Assembly (NCBI GenBank): GCA_947471745.1
Contig: CANJKZ010000922.1
Coordinates: forward strand, 2,392,001 to 2,456,000
Length of the DNA: 64,000 nt
Direction: 5' to 3'
From: Closterium sp. Naga37s-1
Taxonomy: Eukaryota > Streptophyta > Zygnematophyceae > Desmidiales > Closteriaceae
Below the pieces are notes generated by a model. That model was not told where the DNA came from. It did not search any database and worked only from the letters and a program-made list of their open reading frames with translations. This document shows positions 10,111 through 21,584 of the stretch, piece after piece. A program made the translations under genes and the position numbers. How positions within the stretch are numbered: the stretch's first letter is position 1; each line of letters begins with the position of its first letter.

Positions 10111-11346
10111 TCATCGCAGCTTCATGTTGACCTCCAGCTCCCTCTTGAGCTGCTTCAGCGCCACCGACTTCTTCCGTGGGGACCGGTTGGTCGACGTGGG
10201 CTGGTTTTTCAGAGAGAGGACGATGTCGTCGTTGGAAGGTCGATCTTCCATGCTCCGTTGTTGGTTCCCCATGCGCAGCTGCTGTAGTTGTCGTACCGGT
10301 ACATTCTTTTTCTTCTGGAGCCTCTCTTGTGATTTCACAAAGGCCGTAGACCCAAGGGAATTTTTTCCAAGTAAAGCATCCTTGTATGATATTTTGAAGG
10401 GGTGCTTACTTTTTACAGGGCCTTTTTGGAGTTGTCCGGGTCCAGCAGGGTCTTGTGTCGCGGAGATTTTATTTCCCTCGGCGATTTTCCCTGGTAGAGT
10501 CCGTTCGTGGTTTGAAAAATTCACTCCACGATCCTCCAATATTCGCATTAAATCTGCTCCACTGCTGCGGTCCCTAAGCGCTGAACGTGCAGTTTTCATT
10601 TCGTCACAATCGATGAGTCGATGTCCGGGCTTGCCGCAGAAAGAACACTTAGATTTGTTCTTCTTTGGTCTTGCCTTCGCGTCGATTCGATCGAGTTCCA
10701 TCGGGTCGGCGTACGTGGGGTTAGCCAAGCGTCCTCCATGTCGTCTAGCTCGTCCATGAAGTCGTCGTGTTCCGATCGTGGTTACGTCGAAACGTTCCGC
10801 TGCCGAAACGACGTCGTTGTAGCTGCTCCAATTTGCGGCCGCAACATGTTGTCGTGTATCTTTTTTCAGCCCCGCAATAAATGCTCTAATTTTTTCGCCT
10901 TCCGTGACGTCGGGGATGCGGTTGAACAACTCCTCCATTTGTTGCGTGTAGTTCGCGACGCTCCCGATTTGTCGATGACGATGTATTTTGTCGCGGGCGA
11001 TAAACTCTGCATTAATCGGCTCAAAACGTTGTAGTAATCGTTCTCGGAACTGCTGCCACATTGCTTCACCTTGGTTTAATAAACCGCTTCCGCTTATCCA
11101 TTCAATTGCTGGTCCGCGCAGTAGTGTTGCTGCAAAAATAATTCTGTTTCTGTCGAGTGCTGGTGCTGTCCATCCAATGGCGGCGAAATAAATTTTGATC
11201 GCCAGAATCCAGCGCCTAGCGTCCATTTCCCCATCAAAGGTGTTGTGGGCTCGAATTTCTTGGGCCTTGGGAAATTTTCGCGACTGCTGCGAAGTCACGT
11301 TCAATTCTGCTTCTGTCGCAATTTTCGCTATGACGCGCGCTTTCAC
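10111..11346 (-). CDS. gypsy gag (capsid and nucleocapsid)
   Basis: 411 residues. The start at 11346 (MKARVIAKIATEAE) is the first Met of the frame after a ~290-bp leader that follows the PBS. The central part has the retrotransposon gag core (ARRWILAIKIYFAAIGW, WQQFRERLLQRFEP, YTQQMEELFNRIP). The C-terminal part has one CCHC zinc knuckle, CSFCGKPGHRLIDC, for RNA binding. The product would form the cytoplasmic virus-like particle. The frame ends at TGA 10111-10113, but the downstream codons continue in the same frame into protease. The stop is therefore either a CGA-to-TGA mutation or a readthrough site like that of some gag-pol genes. I favour mutation because the other stop in pol is of the same kind. 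Confidence 0.8.
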   Translation of the reverse strand: MKARVIAKIATEAELNVTSQQSRKFPKAQEIRAHNTFDGEMDARRWILAIKIYFAAIGWTAPALDRNRIIFAATLLRGPAIEWISGSGLLNQGEAMWQQFRERLLQRFEPINAEFIARDKIHRHRQIGSVANYTQQMEELFNRIPDVTEGEKIRAFIAGLKKDTRQHVAAANWSSYNDVVSAAERFDVTTIGTRRLHGRARRHGGRLANPTYADPMELDRIDAKARPKKNKSKCSFCGKPGHRLIDCDEMKTARSALRDRSSGADLMRILEDRGVNFSNHERTLPGKIAEGNKISATQDPAGPGQLQKGPVKSKHPFKISYKDALLGKNSLGSTAFVKSQERLQKKKNVPVRQLQQLRMGNQQRSMEDRPSNDDIVLSLKNQPTSTNRSPRKKSVALKQLKRELEVNMKLR

Positions 11347-11636
11347 CCGAAGTCGTTCGATCCGTCACGCGTCGGTCTCGCTACTTCTGCACCGCTCGAT
11401 ATAGGTCCAGACAATTCGCAATTGTCGTCCCTGTATCGCAAACATTTTTGCCAACAATCGAACTCACGATCCTGTTCAAAAAACGCGCGAGGGGGGTTAT
11501 TAAAAAAACGCGGAATCTGGTGCTTACCAGCGTCGGCGCCGAATTCGTCGCCCCCGGCGGTTTTTCGAAGCAGGAATTTCTTGAGCGCGCTGCTTAGCTG
11601 AAACTCCGCGAGTGAAAACGGCTCTGATTACCAAGT
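11347..11636 (-). other. gypsy leader between PBS and gag
   Basis: About 290 bp of untranslated leader on the minus strand. It begins with the PBS (11622-11636) and contains no ORF of note. Confidence 0.6.
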
Positions 11637-12037
11637 GTCACAGGATCGAATTTCCACTCGAGAATGTTGCACTAAAGGTGAGTACAAGGCGTATTTATAC
11701 TCAGAAATACATAGAAACAACAGATAATCCGAACCTTCGGGAACGCGCTCTTCTAGAATAGATAATCACAAGTGCGCATAAGCACGCAAGCCCATTGGCA
11801 CTTCGGATTATGGCGAGATTACGCATTGTACACCACTGTCGGTGCTGTCGGTGCCGTATAATGTAAATGTCGGTGCCGAAAATACCAAATAAGTGAAATA
11901 ATCGGAAAGCTCTAGAAAATAGAATAGTAGTCCGATTGAGGTGAAATAAAGTGCAAATGAATGAGGAAAATATGGAGAATAAGACGGAGTAAAATTATGG
12001 AAATGAGAAATATGTCGAACGTCGGCGTACTCTCACA
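11637..12037 (-). repeat. 5' LTR of gypsy element
   Basis: 401 bp from TGTCACAGGA to CTCTCACA, directly followed on the minus strand by the PBS. It is the complete copy; the 3' LTR at 6174-6536 lacks 11637-11674. Confidence 0.85.
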
Positions 12038-12883
12038 CACAGGGCGGGCAGAAGCCGGGCAGCGCAGGGAACAGGGCAGGCAGCAGAGAGGGGGCGGCAA
12101 GCAGGCTGCAAGAGAGGCGGCTCGAGGGCCTAGGGGTGGCGGGCGGGTTGCAAGTGGCGGCACGCGGGGCTGCAAGGGCTACGAGAGGGCCGCAAGGGGC
12201 GGCTAGCAGGGCAGCAGGGGCGGCTAGGGGGCCACCAGGGGCGGCGCAAGGGGCTGCAAGGGCGGCTCGCGGGCTGCAGGGGCGAGGGGCTGGCCAGGGC
12301 CTAGGGGCGACGGGCCGGGGCCTAGGGGCGACGGGCCTAGGAGCGACGGGCGTTGGGCCGGGGCCTAGGGGCGACGGGCGACGGCTCGGGGCTAGGGGCT
12401 ACGGGCCGGGGCCTAGGGGGCGACGGGCGACGGGCCTAGGGGCGTCGGGCGATGGGCCTAGGGGCGACGGGCCGGGGAAACGGGTCTACGGGCGACGGGC
12501 AACGGGCCGGGGCCTAGGGGCGACGGGCGACGGGCGACAGGCCGGGGCTAGGGGCGACGGGCCTACGGGCGACGTGCGACGGGCCGGGGCCTAGGGTCGA
12601 TTGGCAGGCCGCACAAGGGCGGCGCGCTGAGCAGCAGGTGCGGCACGACGGTCGCGAGGGGCGGCGCGTGATCCAGCAGGGCGGCTTGTGGGGCAGCGCT
12701 GTGGTGGGCCCAAAAAAAATTGGTCCTAATGAAGGACCTGCTCTGAAACCATGTCAAACTAACGAACAAGAATGAATGAACTATGAAAGATTTGCGTACA
12801 AGTACTAACCCTAATTGGGTTGTACCCCTTATGGGCTACCCCACTATAGCCTACACAAATGTAAGCACTGTAACATTCTGACA
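12038..12883 (-). mobile_element. Short-LTR copia remnant G2: LTR, PBS and GC-rich leader
   Basis: 12752-12883 is a 132-bp LTR (TGTCAAAC to ATTCTGACA). The PBS at 12740-12751 is, on the minus strand, TGGTTTCAGAGC. The leader 12038-12739 consists of GGGGCGACGGGC/GGGGCCTAGG repeats of about 20 bp (12290-12600), flanked by CGGCTAGGGG-type and GGCAGCAGGGGCGGC-type units. Gag and everything downstream is missing because the gypsy 5' LTR starts at 12037. This is either the insertion site of the gypsy or a deletion boundary. Confidence 0.6.
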
Positions 12884-13900
12884 CATGCATCATTGCTGAC
12901 GGTCCTCACATCACCCTAGGTTTTTCTGCAGTCCAATTCCAACTTGCGGTGCAGTTGCGTCTTCTTCTAATGCACCACTGTCTGCTTCTTGCTCTTCCAT
13001 TTCTGTACGTCCAGTGTCACTAGAAGTGGAGGTCGAAGCAGTCGGGATGGCAAGTGTGCGACTGAGGTTGTCTGGTCCGAGACGCTCGAGGTCTGTCTCT
13101 TCTAGGTGGGTCCATGTCATTGGCGAGGATGTGGTCGTCTTAACGAGGAGCACCTGATAAGTGAAGTCAAGAAAGAAAACTCTGCCTTTGTCAACTGCCT
13201 TCCCAATGTAAGTATATTTGTAGGATAGTTCAAACTTCATTTCTTCGCAGTTTACCCGTATCTCAACTCCGCATTTCATTAGCTTTGCTGCAGAGAGGAG
13301 GCTGAACTGAAGATTGTCGACGACTACGACATCGCCAACGTGAATGGTGAAGTTGGTGTCGTGTGACTTCATATTTTTTTCCCCAATCTCGTAAGCCTTG
13401 AGTTTGTTGTCGTTTGCAATTGTTATTTCCCACTTGTAATTTAGTCGCTTCTGGTTGACAATAAATGATGTTGACCCAACCATGTGTTGCCCGCGGCAGC
13501 TGTCCAGGTACCACTTGTTGAAATTGTCTCAGGTGCGACGGGTGACACTAGCGATTTGAGGCGTGAAGAAGCAGTCGATGTCGACGTTATAGCGCAAGAG
13601 GTCATTCTTGTGGGTGGCGGTGAACCCCAGAGAAGACTTGGGAGTGCTTAGAGGCAGCTCGTAGTCATATTATATTGTCAATCTGTCGTTCAAGAAACCG
13701 ATGGTGGGGTCATTGCCTGGACTCGGTTCGACGGATTCAATTGGTCCAATAGTTGAGAAGTGAACGTTGTCATAATAGTGGAACCGTCTGTGGCGAGTCA
13801 TGTAGTTTAAGATTGTGCCTTTCCCTTTGTCTTAGGAAGAAATGCGCGGAGGAGTGCGCGAGGTGCTTTCGACTACGGGAGGCGAACATGTCGTCATGGT
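12884..13900 (-). pseudogene. Relic of a different copia gag-pol (protease region)
   Basis: On the minus strand one frame reads through from about 13810 to 12911 with only two stops (near 13670 and 13535). It includes KWYLDSCRGQHMVG near 13500, which has the position and look of a copia aspartic protease site (usually LDSGASRHM). After it come GVEIRVN and related beta-rich sequence as in copia protease-to-integrase spacers. The Gly of DSG is Cys here. Its lower GC and lack of Gly-rich linkers set it apart from families E/F and A-D. The segment is unlikely to be functional, and there is no LTR partner. Confidence 0.5.
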
Positions 13901-14590
13901 TGGAGGCGCGGCTGCTGGTCCTGAGGAGCGAGACGGAGGTTGATGCTGGAAGTGTTAACGGGAATGAAGTGTTGGCCTTGCCCTCGCTTGGGCAACGCCG
14001 ACGACTTGGTCGGATGTACGGGAGTAGCGGCCGACCATCCACAGTGAGAGAGCTGCTCGACAGGCTTCGTCGAGCTGCAGGGGACCGCTGTGGTATTGCT
14101 GTCGACCAGGGAGCTCGACAGCTGTAACTGACTGGTCTGGGCGACGGGTGGGCCGTCGACCAGGAGGGGCAGTTCGAACGGGAGGTCGACGGAGCAGTCC
14201 GTCGACCTGAGAAGTGAACAGCCGTCGACGAGGGGAGCTCGTCGACAACAGCTGAGAGTTCTGGTCGACGGAAGGGGTCTGTCGACCAGGGGGTAGCTCG
14301 ACGGGAGTTGTGGTCGATCAGAGGGACTCGGTGGTCGACCAGAGCACGTGGGGTTGTCTAGGTGGACCAGGTAACCTGCTCGACGAGTTCTGCGGAGGCA
14401 CGCGAACGTCGTCGAAATCGCGATGGCGAAGGCGACTTCGGGTTGGTATCCCGAAGTCGATGTGGCTCGTCATGCGCAGGCAAAGGCCAACGGATGCGCA
14501 ATGGTGCAAGTCGGGCCAATCATCTGCGTACACCTGCGAGCGTGCGCACTGCTGTCTTCTACATGGCAATGCTGGACAGCCGCTCTGCTG
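13901..14590. other. GTCGAC-rich block, probable 5' LTR part of element D
   Basis: No supported gene. Between about 14050 and 14345 the palindrome GTCGAC occurs about ten times. The block is directly interrupted at 14595 by copia E, and the sequence resumes after E (21912-22066) with further GTCGAC and then an LTR end and PBS of element D. The simplest reading is that this is the body of D's long 5' LTR. Its true start was not found. Confidence 0.4.
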
Positions 14591-14595
14591 CAGCG

Positions 14596-14708
14596 TGTCA
14601 AACATTAATCACATAGCGTAGTGGGGTAGACACTATGGGGTACAGTTTGTCAGGGTTTCCTATTTGTACCCAACTCATTTCCTAGTCATTCATTCCTATT
14701 GTTTCACA
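14596..14708 (+). repeat. 5' LTR of copia E
   Basis: 113 bp, TGTCAAAC to TTTCACA. Compared with the 3' LTR it lacks about 11 bp (CCTGTGTAGGC region) after ACATAG. This block is conserved in the F LTR, so the loss is in this copy. Confidence 0.93.
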
Positions 14709-14783
14709 TGGTATAGAGCGGGTTCCCTAGTGGAACTGTTCCTTCCTATGGGCCCACCTTAAAAAAAAAAAAAAAAAAAAAAA

Positions 14784-15640
14784 TCCTGCCCGAAGCGCGC
14801 TTTGCGCCCTGCCCTAGTCTTTCGCGGCCCCTTAGCGGCCTGCCCTGCCCTTTGCGGCCCCTTACGCGGCCTGCCCTCCCCTTACGCGGCCCCTTACACG
14901 GCCCCTTATGCGGCCCCCTACGCGGCCCCCCTACGCGGCCCCCCCGACGCGGCCCCGACCCTGTCCCGGCCCCGTCGCGGCCCCGACCCTGTCCCGGCCC
15001 CGTCGCGGCCCCTTACGCGGCCCCTTACGCGGCCCCCTACGCGCCCCCCCTACGCGCCCCCCCCTACTCGGCCCCGACCCTGTCCCGGCCCCGTCGCGGC
15101 TCCGTCGCGGCCCCGACCCTGTCCTGCCCCGGCCCCGACCCTGTCCCGGCCCCGTCGCGGCCCCGTCCCGGACCTGCCCCGGCCCCGACCCTGTCCCGGC
15201 CCTGCCCCGGCCCCGTCGCGGCCTCGTCCCGACCCTGTCCTGGCCCTGCCCCGACCTCGTCGAGGCCCCGTCCCGGACCTGCCCCGGCCCCGACCCTGTC
15301 CCGGCCCTGCCTCGGCCCCGTCGCGGCCCCGTCCCGGACCTGCCCCGGCCCCGACCCTGTCCCGGCCCCGTCGCGGCCCCGTCCCGGACCTGCCTCGGCC
15401 CCGACCTTCTCCCGGCCCCGGCCCCGACCCTGCCCTGGCCCCGTTGCGGCCCCGTCCCGGACCTGCCCCGGCCCCGACCCAGTCCCGGACCTGTCGCAGC
15501 CCTGCCCCGGCCCTCCCTCGGCCCTGCCCCGGCCTCGCCCCTGGTAAGAGCATAGCAGGGCCGAGCCGCGCTGCCGAGCCGCACTGCCCTGCCGAGCCGC
15601 CCTGCCGAGTCGCGCTGCCCTGCCTAGCTGAGTTGCACTG
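14784..15640 (+). repeat. CGGCCCCGACCCTGTCC tandem repeats (E leader)
   Basis: The region between PBS and gag is almost wholly made of CGGCCCCGACCCTGTCCCGGCCC-type units, with a variant CGGCCCCTTACG block at 14840-15060. Long Pro/Arg or Gly/Arg frames on both strands are artefacts. The block sits in the same place as the unrelated leader repeats of G0, G1, G2 and F. Confidence 0.8.
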
Positions 15641-15671
15641 CTACTGCTGCTAATCTGCTGCTGCTCCTGTC

Positions 15672-18600
15672 ATGGCTAGTCCCAGTGTTCTTACCTTTGA
15701 TGCTGAGGGTCGAGCGGTTGACTTCGATGTCTGGCTAGATGATCTGCAGCTTTTCCTACAGTGCGATAGCAAGGATGTCCTCTCACTGTTCGATCTCACG
15801 TCTGGCGCCTCTACTGCCCCTGCTACTGATGCTGACAGTGCTGTTCGCTCGCAGTGGCTCACGCGCGATGCTGCTGCCCGCCTTGCTGTGCGTAGTCACC
15901 TACCGTCTACTGAGCGCGCGCACTTTAGTCAGTACAAGAGTGCTAAGACTCTGTACGACGCTGTAGTTGCACGCTACTCCTCCCCTGCCACTGCTGCGCT
16001 TAGTCGCCTCATGCTACCGTACCTGTTCCCTGACCTCGCCGCTTTTGCCACAGTCACTGACCTCATTACGCACCTCTGCACTAGTGACACCCGCTACCGC
16101 GCTGCGCTTCCTGCTGAGTTCTGCGCCACGAACCCCCCCCCCCATGTACTTCACCCTCTACTACCTAGTCACCCGACTCCCTGACACCCTTCGCTCGGTC
16201 AGGGACCACTTCCTCTCTCTTTGCCCTACCACACTCACCGTTGACCTCCTCGAGGAGCGTCTCCTTGCAGCAGAGACTAGTATTACTGCTGTAGGAGCCT
16301 CTCGTGGTGACCCCCGTACCCCTTTCTTTGAGGGTTGCTCCCCCGTTCCTCTTTTGCCCTCCGTTGCCTCTGCTGCTGCTGTCGACCTTGTTGGCACCGA
16401 GTCGGTCAGCGCTGCATCTGCACCTAGCGAGAGGCGTCGCAACGGCAAGGGCAAGCGGGGCAAGGGCGCTGGAGGAGGTGGCGGGGGAGGAGGTAGTGGC
16501 GGTGGAGGCGGAGGAGGGGGTGGGGGTGGGGGTGGAGGCAGAGGTGGGGGCTTCAGTGGCAGCGGTGGAGGTGGAGGCAGCGGTGGCGGTGGCGGTTGGG
16601 GTGGAGGCGGCGGAGGCGGCGGCGGCGGAGGTGGAGCTGGTAGAGGCGGAGCTGGGCAGCGGGGACCCCAGCACCAGTCGCGCTCTCGTGAGACCCCGTC
16701 GCCACAGCAGCTTCGTGAGTGGTACGCAGGGCGTCAGGGGTCTGGAGGTGCTGGTCCTTGTACCTACGTCCTGCGCACCGGCGACCGCACTGGAGAGCAG
16801 TGTGGTGGCCAGCTCGCCACCCAGCACTGCTTCGGTCGCCTGACAGACGCCTGGCGTACTCAGTTCCCTAACGCCACTGAGATCCCTCGCTGGGGAGATC
16901 TGCTCAAGTCAGGTGTAGCTATCTTTGATCTTGACTTTGATGCTATTCTTGCTGCCATGTATGCTGTGTCTATTAGTGCTGAGGGTGACTATTACGTGCG
17001 TGTTCCGCCTGACCCGGGCATTGAGGCTGCTGCTCTAGGTGCTCGTGAGTCTGCTGCTCCAGGTGCTAGTGAGTCTGCTGCTCTAGGTGCTGGTGAGTCT
17101 GCTCTCTCAGGTACCGCGTCGGCTCAGGTCTTGCACACCTTCACCCTCGACTCGGGTGCTTCCCGCTCCTTCTTTCGAGACCGCACCACCCTTACGCCGC
17201 TCAGTCGGCCGGTTGCGGTCTCCCTGGCAGACCCCTCTGGGGGTCCTGTTCGTCCTCGCTACTCCACTGTCCTCCCGTGTCCGGCGGCCCCGTCCGGCTC
17301 CCTGTCTGGTCTCTACCTCCCCTTGTTCTCTACGAACTTGGTGAGTGGTGCTGACCTTCAGGATGCCGGGGTTGACCAGTTCACTCCTGCGAGTCAGCGA
17401 ATGACCCACTGCACGTGTGCTCAGACGGGCCGCCACTTGGCCACGTTTACCCGTCGACCGAGGTCGAGCCTGTACACACTGACCACAGAGTCTCCCCCGA
17501 TTGCTGCGTCTGGTCAGGTAGCTGCGTCGAGTCAGGTGTTTGCTGCAGCGTCTCGGTCAGGTCCTGAGTCTGCCCCCTGCTTGTGTCGCCTCCTGTCCCA
17601 CCAGACCCTCCTCTGGCACCACCGCCTTGGTCACCCCTCCTTGCCTCGTCTCCGAGGCATGGCCTCCCGTGTCCTTGTCTCTGGTCTCCCCCGGTCCCTC
17701 CCTCCCCTTCCCTCGGGGCCTGCCCCTACCTGCGTTCCCTGCGTCGAGGGGCGGCAGCGCGCCGCTCCTCACTCCTCCGAGTTGCCCCCGACAAAGGCTC
17801 CGCTGCAGACTCTCCACATGGACGTGTGGGGCCCAGCCCGCGTCCGTGGACAGGGTCACGAGCGTTACTTCCTGCTGGTGGTTGACGACTACTCGCATTA
17901 CACCACAGTCTTCCCCTTGCGCAGCAAGGGTGAGGTCACTGAGGTGTTGATCGACTGGATCCGCGTTGCTCGTCTCCAGCTCAAAGAGCGTTTCGGCTCG
18001 GACTTTCCTGTTCTGCGTCTGCACTCCGACAGAGGCGGAGAGTTTTCCTCCGACCTTCTGCGAGATTCCTGTCGTGCGGAGGGCATCCGCCAGACGTTCA
18101 CGCTTCGGGCCCCTCCACAGCAAAATGGGATTGCTGAGCGCCGCATTGGCATGGTCATGGATGTCGCTCATACGTCCATGATTCATGCGGCTGCTCTCCA
18201 TTTTCTGTGGCCGTTCGCGGTTCAGTACGCGGCGCATCAGATCAACCTTCAGCCCCGGGTCTCCCTGCCGGAGACCTCCCCTTCTCTGCGGTGGACGGGG
18301 AAGGTTGGTGATGCGTCTGCGTTCCGTGTCTGGGGATCTCGAGCTTTCGTCCGAGACTTGTCTGCGGACAAGCTGTCCTCCCGTGCTGTTCCTTGCGTCA
18401 TCCTCTGCTTTCCCCTTGACGCGCTTGGTTGGCAGTTTTACCACCCCACCTCGCGTCATGTTCTGTCCTCCCAGGACGTCACGTTTGACGAGTCGGTTCC
18501 GTACTACCGTCTCTTCCCCTACCGCACTGCCCCCCTCCCCCCCCCGCCACTCTTCCTCGCGCCCGGTCCCCCACCGGTAGACCCCCTCCCCCCTCAGGGT

Positions 18601-21584
18601 CCTGCCCCCTCAGGTGTGTCCCAGGTTGATGCAGTTGAGCCTGTTGAGGTAGCTGTTGACTCTGGTGCTTCTGGGGGTGCTGAGCCTGAGCGTGCGGAGC
18701 CTGGGGGTGCTGGTTCTGGGGGTGCTGAGCCTGAGCGTGCGGAGCCTGGGGGTGCTGCTTCTGGGGGTGCTGAGCTTGAGCGTGCGGAGACTAGGTGTTC
18801 TGAGCCTGGGGTTGCTGAGAGTGGGGGTGCGGAGCCTGCCGGTGCTGGACCTGGAGGTCCTTCGGGTGCTTTGTCCCGGCGGGAGCTTCCCTCTCCACAG
18901 GAGCTGCGCGAGTGGTTTGCTCGGCGCTGGAGCCGTGCTGCTGGAGCTGGAGGTGCTGCCGGTGCTGGAGGTTCTGCTGCTGCTGGAGGTACTGGAGCTG
19001 AATGTGCTGCTGGAGCCGGTGCTGGAGGTTCTGCTTCTGCAGGGGGTGCTGGAGCCACGGTCCCGGAGGTGCTCGTACTGGAGGTACTGGAGCTGCTGGG
19101 CCTGGTGGTGCTCCTGGTGCTGGAGCTCCTGGTGGAGCTGGAGCTGGCGGTGCTGCTGGAGTGGGTGCTACTGGAGGTGCTGGAGCCGGAGCTTCTGTGT
19201 CAGCTGGTGGTCCTGCTGGAGCTGGAGCTGCTGGAGGTACTGGAGCTGGTGGTGCTACTGGAGTTGGAGCTGACGCTGGGGGTGCAGGTGTTGTCCCTGC
19301 TGGTTCTGGAGGTGCTGCGCGGCCGCGGCCGTACTTCGTTCCGCTCCTTGAGCAGGTTCTTGGTCTTCTGCATTCTTCTAGTCCTGCTCCTTCATTAGAG
19401 TGTCCACCGCCTGTCCAGTCCGAGTCACAGTTACAGCTGGCCTCCCCTCTCCCTGCTCCTTCTCCCTACGCTGGTCCTACTGGAGGTCTTGCTGAGCGTC
19501 GTGAGCCTGAGTCGCGTCCTGCGTCACTTGTTCGTACTGCTCGCACTAGTCGTCGTGTTCCACGTCAGCGTCCTCCTGCGGTCCCGAGCACGCATCAGAT
19601 GGCATTGCGTCCTTCCACTGCGCCACAGCGTGTCCCTTTGCCGTCTCCTCCAGAGTCCTCTCTTCCTGCTCTTGCTGACCCGGCGTCTGACTCCCTTCGT
19701 GCTGCCAGTCCTACTGTCACGCGTTTCCTAGCCACTGCTGTCACTGACCCTTCCTTTGAGTCCGCTGCTGCGTCTGCCTTAGTTGCCGAGCTTGTCGACT
19801 TCGCTGCTCACTGTCGTCTAGACTACGCCGCTAGTCTTGTTGCTGAGTCTGCATCTGTCTGTCCTCCGTCCGTCGGGGGTGAGTGTGCTCTTAGCACGGA
19901 CGTCCTTGAGGACAGGCAGGAGGAGTTCCAGTGTTTTGCAGCTGCTTTACCTCATCTCGTGTCTTTGCTGCTTGCCCCTGAGGGAGACCCGGATGCACCA
20001 GACATCCCGACCCCGCGCTCTTACGCAGAGGCGATAGAGGGTCCCTACTCCTCTCAGTGGCAGGCAGCCATGGACGCAGAGATGGCTTCCTGGAAGTCCA
20101 CAGGCACCTACGTCGACGAGGTTCCCCCACCTGGGGCGAACATCGTCAGTGGCATGTGGATTTTCAGGGTGAAGCGGCCGCCGGGTTCTCCGCCTGTCTT
20201 CAAGGCGCGTTACGTGGCTCGAGGCTTCAGTCAGCGGCAGGGAGTTGACTACTTTCAGACCTTCTCCCCGACCCCAAAGATGACCACTCTTCGGGTTCTG
20301 CTGCATGTCGCTGCTCAGCGTGACTACGAGCTTCACTCCCTTGACTTCAGCACTGCTTTCCTACAGGGCAGCCTGCACGAGGAGATCTGGCTGCGCCGCC
20401 CACCTGGCTTCACTGGGTCGTTTCCTCTTGGTACCCAGTGGAGCCTCCAACGGCCAGTCTACGGTCTCCGCCAGGCACCCCGTGAGTGGCACGACACACT
20501 GAGGACTACGCTTGCAGCTCTTGGGTTTGCTCCTTCTACTGCTGAACCGTCGATGTTTCTTCGCACCGACACCTCGCTGCCGCCGTTGTACATCCTCGTG
20601 TATGTCGACGACTTGGTCTTTGCTACGGCTGACACTGCTGGACTTGCCCACGTGAAGTCGGAGCTGCAGAAGAGACACACGTGCATAGACCTGGGTGAAC
20701 TGCGCAGCTATCTTGGCTTGCAGATCACCCGGGACAGAGCACGGCGCACCATTACTCTGACTCAGTCACACATGGTGCAGCAGGTCCTTCAGCGCTTCGA
20801 CTTCACGTACTCCTCGCCTCAGGCCACTCCTCGGTCTACTCGCCACTCGCTCTCAGCTCTGCCTTCGGATGAGTCCGTAGAGCCGAGTGGCCCGTACCCA
20901 GAGCTTGTTGGCTGCCTCATGTACCTGATGACCTGCACTCGACCTGACCTGGCATACCCTCTTAGCATCTTGGCTCGCTATGTTGCTCCTGGGAGACACC
21001 GACCAGAGCACATGGCTGCCGCGAAGAGGGTGTTGCGCTACCTGTGCAGTACGTCGGGCATGGGGCTTTTGCTTGGAGGGCGGAGTCCAGTGGTCCTCAC
21101 TGGTCACGCAGACGCGTCTTGGGTTGACGACCTGGCTACTCAGCGGTCTTCACAGGGTTACACCTTCAGCCTTGGTTCCGGTTCTGTTTCGTGGCGGTCT
21201 ACCCGCTCGTCTTCTGTTCTCAGCTCCAGCTGTGAGGCTGAGATCTACGCAGGGGCTATGGCTGCACAGGAGTTCCGCTGGCTCACCTACCTGCTGACTG
21301 ACCTGGGAGAGCCGCCTCGTTCTCCTCCAGTTCTGTACGTAGACAACAAGGCCATGCTGGCCTTGTGTCGGGAGCACAGACTGGAGCACAGAACGAAGCA
21401 CATTGCTCTTCGCTACTTCCTTGCTCGTGAGCTGCAGCAGCGTGGTCAGCTGCGCCTTGCTTACGTGGCCTCTCAGGCCAACACTGCTGATATCTTCACC
21501 AAGGCGCTTCAGCCTTGTGATCATCAGCGCTTCTGTACTATGCTAGGTCTTGTGCCTACTTGGCCTCACTTGCTTACCTCTTGA
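15672..21584 (+). pseudogene. copia E gag-pol polyprotein (two frameshifts)
   Basis: Starts MASPSVLTFDAEGRAVDF at 15672. Gag runs to about 16900 and includes a Gly-rich linker (about 16465-16640) and the family Cys/His motif CTYVLRTG...CGG...HCF (near 16760-16830). Next: protease LDSGASRSFF (about 17150), integrase with HHRLGHPS zinc finger, and DDE residues in LHMDVWGP, LHSDRGGEF and QQNGIAER. A GAEPERAEPGGA repeat spacer (18660-18840) leads to RT with YVDDLVFA (about 20600) and RNase H with GHADASW and a C-terminal NTADIFTKAL. One frameshift lies in a C homopolymer near 16133-16143, the other in the Gly/Ala-rich stretch near 19040-19070. Stop at 21582-21584. The closest relative in the window is F. 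Confidence 0.9.

Larger units (their letters stand above)
6174..12037 (-). mobile_element. Ty3/gypsy chromovirus LTR retrotransposon
   Basis: Minus-strand element with 5' LTR 11637-12037, a PBS at about 11622-11636 (reverse TTGGTAATCAGAGCC, initiator tRNA-Met-like), gag, pol with a C-terminal chromodomain, a polypurine tract at 6537-6548 and 3' LTR 6174-6536. The 3' LTR lacks the last ~37 bp present in the 5' LTR, where copia G1 abuts. The LTRs are collinear over 363 bp and differ at roughly nine positions by eye. Domain order PR-RT-RNaseH-IN-chromodomain defines a chromovirus. Two single-codon TGA interruptions leave the present copy non-autonomous unless they are read through. Confidence 0.9.

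Noticed and set aside
14802-15653. Pro/Arg-rich 283-aa ORF in the leader of E as a retrotransposon accessory gene
   Set aside because: Purely repeat-derived, and not conserved in the corresponding leader of F or G1.
17557-18459. 300-aa minus-strand ORF inside copia E
   Set aside because: Shadow frame of the integrase coding region on the plus strand.
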